Notes under the pieces: model-generated
What the model was told of the DNA's origin: nothing
What the model saw: the letters and a program-made list of their open reading frames with translations, nothing else
The model's database searches: none
In this document: positions 1 through 10,900 of the stretch, in pieces
How the letters are laid out: each line of letters begins with the position of its first letter
How positions within the stretch are numbered: the first letter of the stretch is position 1
Position numbers and translations under genes: made by a program
Source of the DNA: Branchiostoma floridae
Lineage: Eukaryota > Chordata > Leptocardii > Amphioxiformes > Branchiostomatidae
NCBI RefSeq assembly: GCF_000003815.2
Contig: NC_049990.1
Coordinates: forward strand, 12,784,835-12,825,568
Direction of reading: 5' to 3'
DNA: 40,734 nucleotides

Positions 1-337
1 CACCGGCATTATTTGCATTTCAAGTAAGATCTCGCCAAGTCTCGTTTATCCTAAACCTCTTGACCTAAACCTGGACTTGGACCTGGTCAAGCCAAGTCGG
101 TATCCACCCTTATACACCCCTATGCCCAAACACGTGTGTGTTTCTAATGTACATAATTACTTCATCTTTGAACTTAAAACACTGAAAATCTCCTTTCCTT
201 CTTACACAGGACATTAAGTCCATGTGAAGTCAATCTGTTGGTGTGAAGTTTTACGACAGTAAGCAGTGGCAGTAAAACTTGTGATTTGTGTGGCACTAAG
301 TGACTAACAAGAGGAGTAATGTTGTTTGCCATTGTAG

Positions 338-437
338 GAGTTGATCCTGTCATACAATGAAATCCGGAAGGATGCAGCCATCTTGGTAGCTGAGGCTGTA
401 GAAGGCAAGGAACATCTGAAGAAATTGGATCTGAACG
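338..437 (+). CDS. RANGAP1: RanGAP1 exon a (LRR)
   Basis: Begins after the acceptor TTGTAG at 332-337 with codon GAG and reads ELILSYNEIRKDAAILVAEA and onward to LDLN. Ends one base into the next codon before donor GTAAAT. The upstream sequence 1-337 is intron. Confidence 0.85.
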
Positions 438-3400
438 GTAAATACTTATTTCTAGCTAGGAGCACTAAGACATTCAGCACTGCTTTCATTGATAATTTTT
501 CCATGTATTTTTGGCTTACCACCCCACATCAGGCGCGTGGCCCATATAAACAACACAATCACTCACTCACTCACTCACAAACACAATCACTCACTCACTC
601 ACTCACTCACTCACAAACACAATCACTCACTCACAAACACAATCACTCACTCACTCACAAACACAATCACTCACTCACTCACTCACTCACAAACACAATC
701 ACTCACTCACAATACAGTTTAAAAACCACTATAGAGAGAATGAGATCTACATAGTGTCACCAAGAAGTACAAAGAAGCCTTAGAATGCCCCATTTTTACT
801 TTAAATTCTCTTAAACTACATACCCTGGAAGAGGAACTCCCCATATACATTTGTACCTCATCCCCCACTTGGTTGCTCCACTACATTGCCATGCTCCCTA
901 TATGCTCTGTACCTTTGAATGTGGTGATGCCAAATATCAGTACATTGTTGATGACATGATTTACTGCCTTTTGTAGGAAATCAGTTGGGAGAAGAAGGGA
1001 TAGAAGAACTATCTGGGACACTGGAGGCCTTTGACATGGTAGATGTGCTGGGTTCTCTCAGGTCAGTAGTCTGTATGGAAGACTTGAATTGTTTGCAAAA
1101 CTTTAACTCATTCACTCACTCGCTCACTCACTCAAAAAACCCACTCACCCACCCACCCGTTACTGTACTCATGAGGGATTCACGACAGCCAGCAATGATT
1201 TGTGGCAATGTTGCAAATACAGCAAATATCAAACCAATGCAACATTTCTGCATTTACAGTCTGAGTGCATGTGTAAGTTTGGTCTCAACTTACTTGCACC
1301 ACACTAATTTTACATGCACAAACTTGCATATGCATGTGGTATTTCGAGCCCTGCAGTGCATGTGTATGTATACATTCTTTACGTTTGGGATGGCATCTAT
1401 AAGCAGCAACATCTAGTACATGTATGCTGTAGTACAATGTGAGCTTGTCATAATTACCATGAGGCAAGAGACAGTCACAGGAACATTGGTTAAAGCAAAT
1501 ACTTGGTTGGGTGTAAACTGTAGAGAATCTTGTTATTCAGCGACCAGTCTGATAAAACTGTTCACAGATGATCATAGGCTGTCTATTTCAGATGCTTTAA
1601 ACTCTAGAATGAACCACGCGTAGGGGTGGGTACTGGTCAACTGTACTGGTACAAGACAATTTTTTTCTTCTTGGACCAATCTGAAAAAAGGGACCTTGCA
1701 GAAATCAGATTTTGGGCCGAAAATTGTCCACANNNNNNNNNNNNNNNNNNNNNNNNNNNNNNNNNNNNNNNNNNNNNNNNNNNNNNNNNNNNNNNNNNNN
1801 NNNNNNNNNNNNNNNNNNNNNNNNNNNNNNNNNNNNNNNNNNNNNNNNNNNNNNNNNNNNNNNNNNNNNNNNNNNNNNNNNNNNNNNNNNNNNNNNNNNN
1901 NNNNNNNNNNNNNNNNNNNNNNNNNNNNNNNNNNNNNNNNNNNNNNNNNNNNAAGATTTGAAGTGACATCACAACTAACAAGGCATTTATTCCTGTATTA
2001 AAAAAGTGACCTAGTGTAGTAATAAAATTGTGGTAACTACATTCATGGCTTCCATATTAGTGGCACTTTTACAATAATCCAACAACAATCCAAGTTTCAC
2101 TTCTACAACTATAGTCATGACTACCTCCCTAGTGTCACTTTTACAAGTATGATTATTAGGCTACAACATGTTTGCCTATTTCGATTTGACCATCCCCAAA
2201 GAGGAAAAAAAATTTTCTGAAATCAAGCGAAAATTAATGCGCACGCTGATGTCATCCATAAAATTTACTTGCTGTGGCCTTACATTAAGATAGGAATATA
2301 TAAGTACCACTGTGAGTGGAATTGTAGCAAAGTATACCATTGTTGAGTATCGCAGAGGCCTAGGAAAAATGTTGTGTTTCCTGTTTCCCTACTACTCTAG
2401 GTAGGGAATAAACCTGCCGACCCTAGACTTCTTTTTGGTGGCAGTGGAGTCACCTTGTTTCCAGTTAGAATTTTTATTCAACCTGCTTCCTAATGGCAAT
2501 GCATCAAAAACACTGCTTGTCCTATTCCTTGAAGGATAAATGTATCGATTATGCACAAAATTAAAGTTTGACATTGAAAGACAAGTGTCCTCATGCATTT
2601 CAGTTTAAAGAATTACAAGAAGAAAAAAAGATAATCCCTACCTTATGTTACAATTTTAAGTCTTAATATCCATGCACAAAATAAAGCTCTTACCAACAAG
2701 CTTTTGGTTAGTCCTCTGATCCTTCTCAAGTTGAAATAACCCAAAACCTAAGTCATACATCCGGAACGGAAGTGTGACATCAGCAAAGGGTCAAAGTTTT
2801 TTGTGCACGGATATAATGTCTTAAAATTGTAACATTAAAAATGTTGACTACCGTCACAGATGAACTTACATTTAAGTATAATCCCTACCTACCGACCCAA
2901 ATTTTTTCAGGACTGAAACAGGAAACACAACATTTTTTTCCTAGGCCCTATTCAAAAGTTTTCACAGCCAATAAGGTTCAGGTTCTGACCTAGACCTGAA
3001 ATGGACCTGGACCTGAATTTTCTGTACTGGTCCCCACCCCTAATCACACAGTGTATTACTTCCACCTGCCTTAGTGATGATGAAGGTGATGACATTGATG
3101 ATGAGGAGGATGAGGAGGGAGAAGGTGAGGAGGAGGAGGAGGAGGAAGGGGAGGCTGTTGATGACCCAGAGCTGCAGGTCCGTGGAACTGCCATAACTCC
3201 CACCAGGGAAAACCAGTCTCCACTCAAGGTAAGGAAGGTTCCACATGTGTCCCTAAATCTACAGTGAAGTGTTCATTATAGGGAAGACATTTTTTTTCTG
3301 GTGTGTTCATTTTTGCAGACGCCCCAGGGCAAGCTTGGGGGGGGGGGGTGGCTTCAACGTCCCAGTGGCAAGCCCAATGTAACGTGTATTGTGTATGAGT

Positions 3401-4245
3401 ATAGCATGGCAGAAGGCAAACTATGAGAGAGGAACATCCTGCATTTTCTCTCAAATGTTGCCTTTCTAGTGCATGTAGTCTATCGTTACTACATGTATCA
3501 CTACAGCTGTTGATGTCTATATAAGTGGGGTTGAATGTTAAGAGCCAGACATGGTGTGCATTGTACATCATCTACCCCTAATTTTTTTAGATTGAGTCCC
3601 TACACTATACTACTTGTATTTCTATCAGGGACAGCTCNNNNNNNNNNNNNNNNNNNNNNNNNNNNNNNNNNNNNNNNNNNNNNNNNNNNNNNNNNNNNNN
3701 NNNNNNNNNNNNNNNNNNNNNNNNNNNNNNNNNNNNNNNNNNNNNNNNNNNNNNNNNNNNNNNNNNNNNNNNNNNNNNNNNNNNNNNNNNNNNNNNNNNN
3801 NNNNNNNNNNNNNNNNNNNNNNNNNNNNNNNNNNNNNNNNNNNNNNNTGACAGCCCATGCTTGAGTGCCGGTACCGTAGTGCAATCAATTTTAGTTCAGA
3901 TTGTAACATCTGAAGAAGGACAAATGTTCTAGTGCAATTCACAATCATCCGTCTGAATAAATTATTAGATAAAGACCCATGTTTGAGTACAATCTACATC
4001 CTTTTGATTATAGCATCTGGAAAAAAGAACCATGTTTGAGTACAATTTACAAACTCCTAATTACAACATAAAAACCTCTGTTTGTGTTCAACCTGTAATT
4101 TATAAATCCTTTAGACAATAACAATATTTGTTGTGACATCTAATTCTAAATAAAGACCCATAATTGAGTGCTCCTTTTTTCATTTTTGCAGCCTAATGAG
4201 ACTGAAGACTTGACAGAGGTGATGGGAAAGCTTGCCTTGCCTTGA
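338..4245 (+). CDS. RANGAP1: Ran GTPase-activating protein 1 (RanGAP1), 3' part of gene
   Basis: Joined exons 338-437, 977-1061, 3075-3228 and 4192-4245 give 130 codons plus TGA in one frame. RanGAP1 activates GTP hydrolysis by Ran and so maintains the Ran gradient for nuclear transport and spindle assembly. The translation carries the family's last leucine-rich repeats: LILSYNEIRKDAA, then KLDLNGNQLGEEGIEEL and VLGSLSDDE, which match the vertebrate LSFNEIKRDAA, LDLNGNTLGEEG and VLASLSDDE. A run rich in Asp and Glu follows (about 40 residues), as in all RanGAPs. The 5' exons lie outside the window. The reading ends PNETEDLTEVMGKLALP, with no sign of the C-terminal helical domain that carries the SUMO site in vertebrates; part of that domain could be in the gap 3638-3847. 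Identity is very likely; the last exon is less certain. Confidence 0.88.
554..711. repeat. (ACTC)n / ACTC-AAACACAATC microsatellite
   Basis: Runs of CACT units are interrupted at intervals by AAACACAATC. It lies in the RanGAP1 intron between 437 and 977. It keeps several frames open and creates spurious serine/histidine/threonine-rich reading frames. Confidence 0.9.
977..1061 (+). CDS. RANGAP1: RanGAP1 exon b (last LRR)
   Basis: Acceptor TTTTGTAG at 969-976. It completes the split glycine codon and reads NQLGEEGIEELSGTLEAFDM, then VDVLGSL. Ends two bases into a codon before donor GTCAGT. Confidence 0.85.
1108..1160. repeat. (ACTC)n microsatellite, second tract
   Basis: CATT/CACT-rich simple repeat in the next RanGAP1 intron, about 45 bases after its donor; same motif as the tract at 554-711. 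Confidence 0.8.
1270..1353. mobile_element. Right end of a CAGGGCTCGAAATAC-type MITE
   Basis: The stretch ends GTATTTCGAGCCCTG, the inverse of the terminus that begins the elements at 18568 and 32692, and its interior CACCACACTAA and GCATGTGGTA resemble the element at 32692-33042. No left end was found, so it is probably truncated. Confidence 0.5.
1733..1952. other. Assembly gap (220 N)
   Basis: Run of unknown bases inside a RanGAP1 intron and inside the hAT-like element. Reading frames crossing it are meaningless. Confidence 1.
2357..2946. mobile_element. MITE with GGCCTAGGAAAAAATG ends, copy 1
   Basis: Begins GGCCTAGGAAAAATGTTGTG and ends with the inverse CACAACATTTTTTTCCTAGG, a terminal inverted repeat of about 30 bp that includes TTTCCTGTTTC. 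The second copy at 9381-9776 shares the ends and the interior (CCTGCCGACCCTA, GCAGTGGAGTCAC). No coding capacity. Confidence 0.75.
3075..3228 (+). CDS. RANGAP1: RanGAP1 exon c (acidic tail)
   Basis: Acceptor CTGCCTTAG at 3066-3074. The first base completes the serine codon AGT, followed by DDEGDDIDDEEDEEGEGEEE and more acidic residues, then a polar stretch ending SPLK. Donor GTAAGG is strong; phase 0. Confidence 0.85.
3638..3847. other. Assembly gap (210 N)
   Basis: Unknown bases in the last RanGAP1 intron. An acceptor-like TTTCTATCAG ends just before it (3620-3629), so a missing exon could begin here. Confidence 1.
3848..4180. repeat. Degenerate ~65-bp tandem repeat
   Basis: The motif 'AAAGACCCATGTTTGAGTAC' and diverged versions recur about every 60-100 bases (near 3850, 3970, 4028, 4080, 4152). 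AT-rich and intronic; no coding sign. Confidence 0.5.
4192..4245 (+). CDS. RANGAP1: RanGAP1 putative terminal exon
   Basis: Pyrimidine-rich acceptor TTTTTTCATTTTTGCAG ends at 4191. Phase 0 matches the preceding donor. It encodes 17 residues (PNETEDLTEVMGKLALP) and TGA. Too short to recognise; supported only by splice signals and phase. The ordinary RanGAP1 C-terminal exons may exist in the assembly gap and make this an alternative end. Confidence 0.5.
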   Translation, partial: PNETEDLTEVMGKLALP

Positions 4246-5734
4246 CACTCCTCAAAAACATTAGACTCCATGGAAGTAGAGTAGATTACATTAGGATGGG
4301 CATAACCAGCTTGGAAAAGATTGTCCTCAGTCCTGATTCATCCATCAGATTCTGGATATCCACCCTTTGCTAGCTCTGGTTCGCTCCTCTGGTTGCTAGT
4401 ACCTTGCTCATGAATGGTCTGGGAAAAACAAGCTTTTGGTACTTGAGTATTGAATCTCTACTTTAAATATCATGTATTAGCAAGTGTTCCGAATGGCTCC
4501 AAGTCACACTTTCTTGATAAAGACATGGTTACGTCATTCCAACAGGCATTGGGAAGTTTGCTCTGTTACACTGCTACTGAAAATATCTGATTTCTGGTAC
4601 ATGTACAGTTTGTACGTGTATAACACAGGATGTACTGCATAAGGAACAAACATTTCAATGGGGACTGCAGACAGACTATTCTGTACAGCAACCAACCAGA
4701 GCTAGAATAGGATGGATGCCAGGATACATCATTTGCTGTGTAGGTTTAGGAGCCGGAATTGCTCATCATTTAGGAAATTTTACTGAATGAGTGTATAGGA
4801 CAAGTGATCATTCTGCAGGCAGACTACATCAGTTAATAATACTGTACATTTTGTATGTGTGAACATCTTCAATTTGCTGTGTGTGAAGTTAGGATAGACA
4901 AGGGCACAAAGAACATTGTCTTAAAAGTTTCATGATGGTCTTTTAGCAAAAATTGTTGCAATAATAAGCCCATTTTACTTGAAAGGGGTTGCAAAATCAG
5001 TTTTAAACTTTTCAATCGTATGGCTCACTTTTTGATGATTTTGTGACAATGAAATGTAAAATTTGCAAAGAAGTGCCTTTTGGTTACTTTTGTCCTGGGT
5101 TCTTTGCCATTATTCTGTTTTTGTTTTAGATTGAGGAAGGGTTGCAATATCTCATTGAGTCTTAAGTGATAAATGCAGTGTCTAGTGTTTTTCAGAAGTT
5201 GTGTTGATATTTGAGTGTTTTTGATCCAATCTCAGGTGCATGTAGCTACAAAAGTATAACATTATAATTTGTAGTCTGTCTAGTATCTACGCAAACTGTC
5301 ATGGTTTTGATTATACATGTATGTGTGTGTCTGCATTTTCCTGTTTGAAACTGAACATGCACATATTGTTCTTTTTCTTTTTAACACGACAACCTGACAG
5401 TGTCTGGTTGTTATAATTAATGTTAAATGTTTGTGTATAACACGAGGTGTTATATTTTGATTTTTTTTTTAATATGCATTCAATGCAAATACAGTAGACT
5501 CCAACTAGTTGTATTATGGCCAATTGCATAGTTCAGGGAATTGCATAGAAATCTGAAAAAAACCAAACCATTTCCCATTCACCCCAATATGAACAAAATG
5601 GCATAATTGCATAAGCCATTGTGGCATAAGTCTGACATTTGCATGAAATAATGTCACAGCACATGGCATACTAAACTGTAAATATACAGGATGATGAAAA
5701 TGACCAAAACAGCAAAAATAAGCTGACAAGATTA
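4246..5734 (+). other. Probable RanGAP1 3' UTR and intergenic DNA
   Basis: About 1.5 kb without a supportable exon. AT-rich, follows the RanGAP1 stop directly. I did not find a canonical AATAAA after the stop, so the transcript end is unknown. The part from about 5490 (AGTAGACTCCAACTAGTTG) with repeated AATTGCATA motifs looks like a dispersed repeat. Confidence 0.45.
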
Positions 5735-7455
5735 CAGGGTTCTAGCTAGGATGAAATTTGAGCGTAGTGGTACAGGCGAGGGAGCGAAGCGACCAAGCGC
5801 GAGGGCGCGAAGCGACCGAGGGGAGGATGGTGTGGAAGGGGGGCTTTCCCCCCTTCCACGGTATGGAGCTTTTGGAAATATAAAATTGAAATGGGCCATT
5901 CTTAGGGACCTATAAAAGGAAAATTGTTGTTTTCTCAATATGTATTCTTGATGGGTAATTCTTATACTTTTGCATCTTGTCACTGTGTTACCCTTACAAA
6001 GGACCTTGTCACAAGATATCTTTACTCATACATAGAAACAAAGAATTAACAGGTAAACCTAGAAACAGGTAAGTAACATCATTTTACTAAAAGTTACTAG
6101 AGAGTCAAATCAAAGTTAAGAATTAATTTCAAAAGTCTGTAATCATTTCTACATAAATTTCCAAATTTGCTTAGACTTCCTCAATGTTCCTCCATTTCCA
6201 TACAATGTTCAGAATACTGTATTCAATTTCATGGCAGTGGGAACAATGTTTACAATACTTAAAAAAAGAATGGCTACATCACACTGCCAAAATCTTAACA
6301 TGTTTATCAATGTAAGCCACTCTACCTCTCTTGTAAATCAATTCCAGAAATTTAGTGAGAGAAAGAACACAGAACACTTTACATTTTACACCTCCCCCTA
6401 CATGTCATATCGTATTGCTGATTCCTCTGCAGGCACTACCAGAAGATAGAAAGAAAACACGTTCCTTTGAGACACACCAAATATGGTTTAATGTATTCAT
6501 CTATGAGGCGGGTCTCTCCAGGGAAATTCATTCCCACAGCTTGTATGCACAATGCTCCTCCCACTGCACTGGGGCTGTGCTGGCGGCAAAACTTTTTAGA
6601 GGCTAAAGAGACTTGACTCCGCCCACTGCACTACACAGTCTCTGGCACCAGCCTGCTGGCAGTGCAGACTCCGCCCTTTTGGGGGTGTTGTCTAGTCAGG
6701 TTTACTTCTGGGGAGGACAAACGGCGTTTGGAATTTCCAAAACAAAGACTGAACTGACAATATCTGATGATTAAATGACAAAAACAAATGCTCATAAAGC
6801 ATATCTGATGGTAACAGTGCTCCAACTTTTCAAAAATATTTCACATTATATATTGTTAGTTTAGTTTTTACTTTGATAAAATGACCAAAAGTATCTGCTA
6901 CTGTGACGAACTTTTTCAACAGCCTCCCACGGCCTGATCGGGACGTGCCAAGTGTATGAGGGACAAGTGTCTGATTATTATTTTTTCTATCCTTAAAAAT
7001 TATTAATGCAGTTTATTGAAGGTAGGCGCGCAAGTTACGAGGAAAAAGCGTTGAGGACGAGGAGGAAACGTATTTGTAGTTGTAGTTGTTCAAGTTCCAC
7101 GAAAAAGATTGTCATACAAGGACACTCCCTCGGCAAGTCGTAATAAGCCAGTCTAGCCCAAATATGGCATCGAATAAAGCCGACACTCTGGGCTTGCCAC
7201 ATATGGGAGGGCAACATGAAGACCCGCCCCGGCCGTGCGCTCTGTGGGACCTGATAAGTCACGCCAGGCAGCGCCCGCACATGTATTTGTGTTTTGCTCA
7301 TTGTGATTCCCTCTGAAACAACTGAAACCAACGTTTTTTGCATTTGATGTGGCATTATTGCACAAATAAATACAGTCAAAATGCCGCTACTTTGTATTGA
7401 AAATAAGCGTAGCGGCCCCAAAATGAGCGTAGCGGTTTGCGCTAGCTAGAACCCT
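5735..7455. mobile_element. 1.7-kb element with CAGGGTTCTAGCTAG inverted ends
   Basis: CAGGGTTCTAGCTAG at 5735-5749 has a perfect inverse, CTAGCTAGAACCCTG, at 7441-7455, and both ends continue into GAGCGTAG-type sequence. Just inside the left end is a GC-rich stretch with repeated GAGCGAAGCGACC. CAGGG ends suggest the hAT group, but the 8-bp flanks (CAAGATTA and CGTACCTT) do not match. No transposase frame is recognisable. Confidence 0.55.
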
Positions 7456-7544
7456 GCGTACCTTCCGCTACCGCCAAAATGACCTGTTACCAGTGTTAGG
7501 AACTCCAAATCCTCACAAACTACGATTTTAAACTCGGTGCAGGG

Positions 7545-7757
7545 TGACATAAGGCCACCATATGGTTGCAATAGGCAGTGCTTCTGTATCTACGGGACCG
7601 GAAATCGTGTGGCCGTGGCCGCGTTGGAAAGGTGGCCGCTATAGACTATTTCTTAATGCTTAACGTAAATGGGAAAAATCCAAGGGCCCAACAAAAAGTG
7701 GCCACTATGGCCAGGTGGCCGCTATCCAAAGGTGGCCGCCGCTAATACAAGTTTGAC
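7545..7757. mobile_element. MITE-like repeat with GTGGCCGC motifs
   Basis: Repeated GGTGGCCGCTA/GTGGCCACTA motifs end in CTAATACAAGTTTGACTAT. Inverted, this reads ATAGTCAAACTTGTATTAG followed by GGCCACCT, a terminus seen in dispersed repeats of many marine invertebrates (from memory). It lies about 30 bp before the first recognised delta-catenin exon. Confidence 0.45.
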
Positions 7758-7784
7758 TATACCTTGGTTTCTCTTCTCCGCAGC

Positions 7785-7922
7785 ATGAGTTCGATCTCCT
7801 CCACAGACGAGTCGTTCCATTGGCGCCCTCCCCAGCAGCACGCCCCGGAGGACGACGAGAGTGACGCAGACTCCAAGATGTCGGGCTCTCAGCTGGTCGA
7901 CTCCTGTCTTAAGGTTCTACAG
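7785..7922 (+). CDS. CTNND: Delta-catenin exon 1 of model
   Basis: Follows TTTCTCTTCTCCGCAG, a good acceptor, then C and ATG. It reads [20 protein letters not shown] and ends [11 protein letters not shown] before donor GTGAGC, phase 0. The acceptor argues that at least one upstream exon exists; the ATG could serve as start of a short isoform, as p120 uses internal starts. Confidence 0.8.
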
Positions 7923-10900
7923 GTGAGCTCACATCTTAAGTCACCTGACCCAAGATTGGATATTCTGGGTCAGGCTTATAGCCACTAGTCACTAGATGCC
8001 CTGAGGAGTAATCTCCTGGCAGATTTACCAGTGGCATAAGATAGTATCCAGCTAAGGGCTATAGCCGGCCAAAGGGAGTCATCAGCCACTGGGAAAGGTT
8101 TCAGTGACGACAGATCTCCAGTAGCCGAACACACTCCTAGGCCGGCTTCACTCCTCTGACAGCTTTTGATACTATCGAATGCTACCATATGATCTGCTTG
8201 GAGATTAATGAGAAGGCCCTTTAGACTTGCACTGGGGAGCAGATCCTCTGACAAGGATAAAATTCTGATTGACCAGGGATTACACTAGGTCACACTTGAG
8301 TTGAAGACTGTCAGTAATTTTGCCCCTCAGGATGCCTCAGAGTGCACTATTTTAACTTAAAATTCTCTAAAATTCTAAACTATTTAGGTTGTGTATAAAT
8401 ATAGTCAGATAGTCTGAATTTTCTGTAAAGGTAAGAACTCAGATAAATGAGTGATTGGCAGCCTGATTGACAGCTGTCTGTCTCCCTCAGGAGCGCGGAG
8501 TGATGGACACACATGATGACCCCATGGAGGGGATGAAGGACGCCATGCCGCATCCCGACCGGTACCCAGAGCGGAGCTACAACGGAGGGAACAACGGGGA
8601 TGCTCCGGTACACTCCTCTCACCAGTCGCTACACAGCATCAACAGCTCACACTCCAACCCTCAACATCCGGCTTCATCCCAGCCGGAGTCCGTCACTGTA
8701 ACCAAGGTAACGACTCACTCCGTACAAAGGTGTACTTCTGTCACTGTTATTCTGTGATTTATTTGTCTACTGTGAATTGTATAATGACAAATAAGTACGG
8801 GGTTGGACAAGTCCACCAGTTTGATTGTCCCGGACAAGTAAAAGTGTTGATAGGATCAGCGCATGTAGTACCCCACTTGCCCGATCAGGCAAGGAAGATT
8901 TTTCCATGAGTTTTGATACTAGTCACTTTTCACAGTCATGGCATCAAGCATTGGTCATCTCAGAAAAATAGAGTCAACAATAAAAGAATTCCATTGTTGT
9001 ATTGTGAAAATACATAGAAAAACGCCACTGTACTTTGAAGTCACCTTAATTTGTCTAACACGTTGAGAAAGTTTTTGAGCTTTGTAAATTAGCAGTCAGA
9101 TAATGAAGTCTGCCAAATGCTAGTTAAGTTCTTTGATTGATTGATTGGTTGATTGATTGATTGCAGGTGATTCACACGCGCACAGTGACGGAGGTTGTAC
9201 CAAGGAACCACCCCGCAGACAACTACTACGACCCTTACCGCGACAACACGTCCAACCGTGGCACGCCGCGACACATGGAGGCGCCGCCACAGAGCAACTA
9301 CAGGTGTGGCTCTTCTCTTTTACTGTTATGTCTATCAGTTAACAATGTGTTAAGTTTGTATAATGTTTATATAAAGTAAGGTAAGGCGTAGGAAAAAAAA
9401 ATGTTGTGTTTCCTGTTTCCCTACCTTCCCTAGAAAAACCTGCCGACCCTAAGACTTTTTTTTGGGTGGGCAGTGGAGTCACAAAGCTTCCAGTTAGAAT
9501 TTTTATTCAGCCTGCTTCCTATTGAAGTAAAAACAGTCTGCTTGTCCTATCTAATGAAGGATAAATGTATCTACTGTGCACAAAATCAGTTTGACATTGA
9601 AAGACAAGTGTCCTCATGCATTTCAGTTTACTTTGTTCAACTGTATTGTAATATGTATCACTAGAGTTTTGGCTAGCCTAAAAAAAATTACAAGAAAAAA
9701 AAAAGATATCCCCTACCTACGGACCCTAATTTTTTCAGGACTGAAACAGGAAACACAACATTTTTTTCCTAGGCCTAAGTAAGTAGTTGCATGCAATGCT
9801 CAAAATACCCACTTGCTTAGTTGCAAGCGCAACCACATTTTGCTTGGCGCAATTTTATTTTAAACCTGTAACACAAATTTTGCTTCCCCACCTACGAGCG
9901 TAAGCTTTGTATTTATTTCTTGATAAGATAAAACATAAGAAGTTACATGAAACTGGAAGAAAAGATAATTTAAGAAGCTGATTTGAAGAAAGTATTAGCT
10001 TAGAAGTGAGACAACTTGAAATGTTGATGGCACAACCTAGTTTTGGACTGAGGTTGCCGCCTTGGCAACCTGGCTGAAAAATGTATTTCGAGCACTGTAT
10101 AATGTACAAGTCATACTGTTATTTGTGTTGAACATAACCCTTTTCCTGTGATGCCATCATTGTCAATTCTGGTTGGATCTTGATTTATTATTCCTTTTTA
10201 CTTATTTTCCATTTCATTGGACTCCATATCATTGGACTCTATGTATTGTTTCGTTGTCTTATATTATAAGCCCATGTGGGCTGGGAGCCTTGCAAGTTGA
10301 TAAAGTTTCATTCATTCATTCATCCATTCATTCATTCATTCCTACAGCGACCCCTACGAGGGCAGAAATCCGTACGAAGCCCCGGAAAGGCTGGAGGAGG
10401 AGGACACAGGTCTGGGGCCGTACCGCAACCCCTCGTCCACGACAGAAGGCGACTACTACCACAACCCGACCCCTCCCCGGGAGCCGGAGACCTACTCCAG
10501 ACAGGACTACCACAACCCCTACAGTACAACCCCCAGCAGGGAGTACTCCAACTACAACGGGCAGCCGCCGGTCGCCAGCGACAACTACGCGCCCGTGTCG
10601 TACATGGAAGACCCGGGAACGCCGGTCATGCGGGCCCCACTGGCCGAACCGGAGACACCAGGTATGCTACTCCAGGGCTGAACAAGTTTTCTAAAATCCA
10701 CTTGTCCTATCGGGCAAGCACATAAAAAATGTACTTGCCCGAACCAATTTTTCACTTGCCCAAAATTCAAATGTCACTGTTACTAGTATATGCATTTTCA
10801 CTTCCAGCAATGGAATTCTCTGTAGACAATTGCTTGATGTCATGACATCATGACTGTAAAAAGTAACAAGTATATCAAAATTGCACTAAAATCAATGGAA

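Larger units (their letters stand above)
1621..3042. mobile_element. hAT-like inverted-repeat element (composite, contains gap)
   Basis: Left end TAGGGGTGGGTACTGGT at 1621 pairs with the right end ACTGGTCCCCACCCCTA at 3026-3042. TAGGGGTGGG-type ends are common in hAT transposons (family knowledge). No 8-bp target duplication is visible at the flanks. It contains the gap 1733-1952 and the nested element 2357-2946. Fragments of the right end (TACAGAAAATTCAGGTCCAG) recur near 20162 and 24477, which supports a dispersed family. No transposase frame is seen, so non-autonomous or decayed. Confidence 0.55.

Noticed and set aside
341-754. Reading frame with Ser-Leu-Thr-His repeats
   Set aside because: Only the first 97 bases are the RanGAP1 exon; the rest is intron and ACTC microsatellite.
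5735-7455. Transposase gene inside the CAGGGTTCTAG element
   Set aside because: Only short unrelated frames; no DDE or hAT dimerisation motif recognised, and no target duplication.
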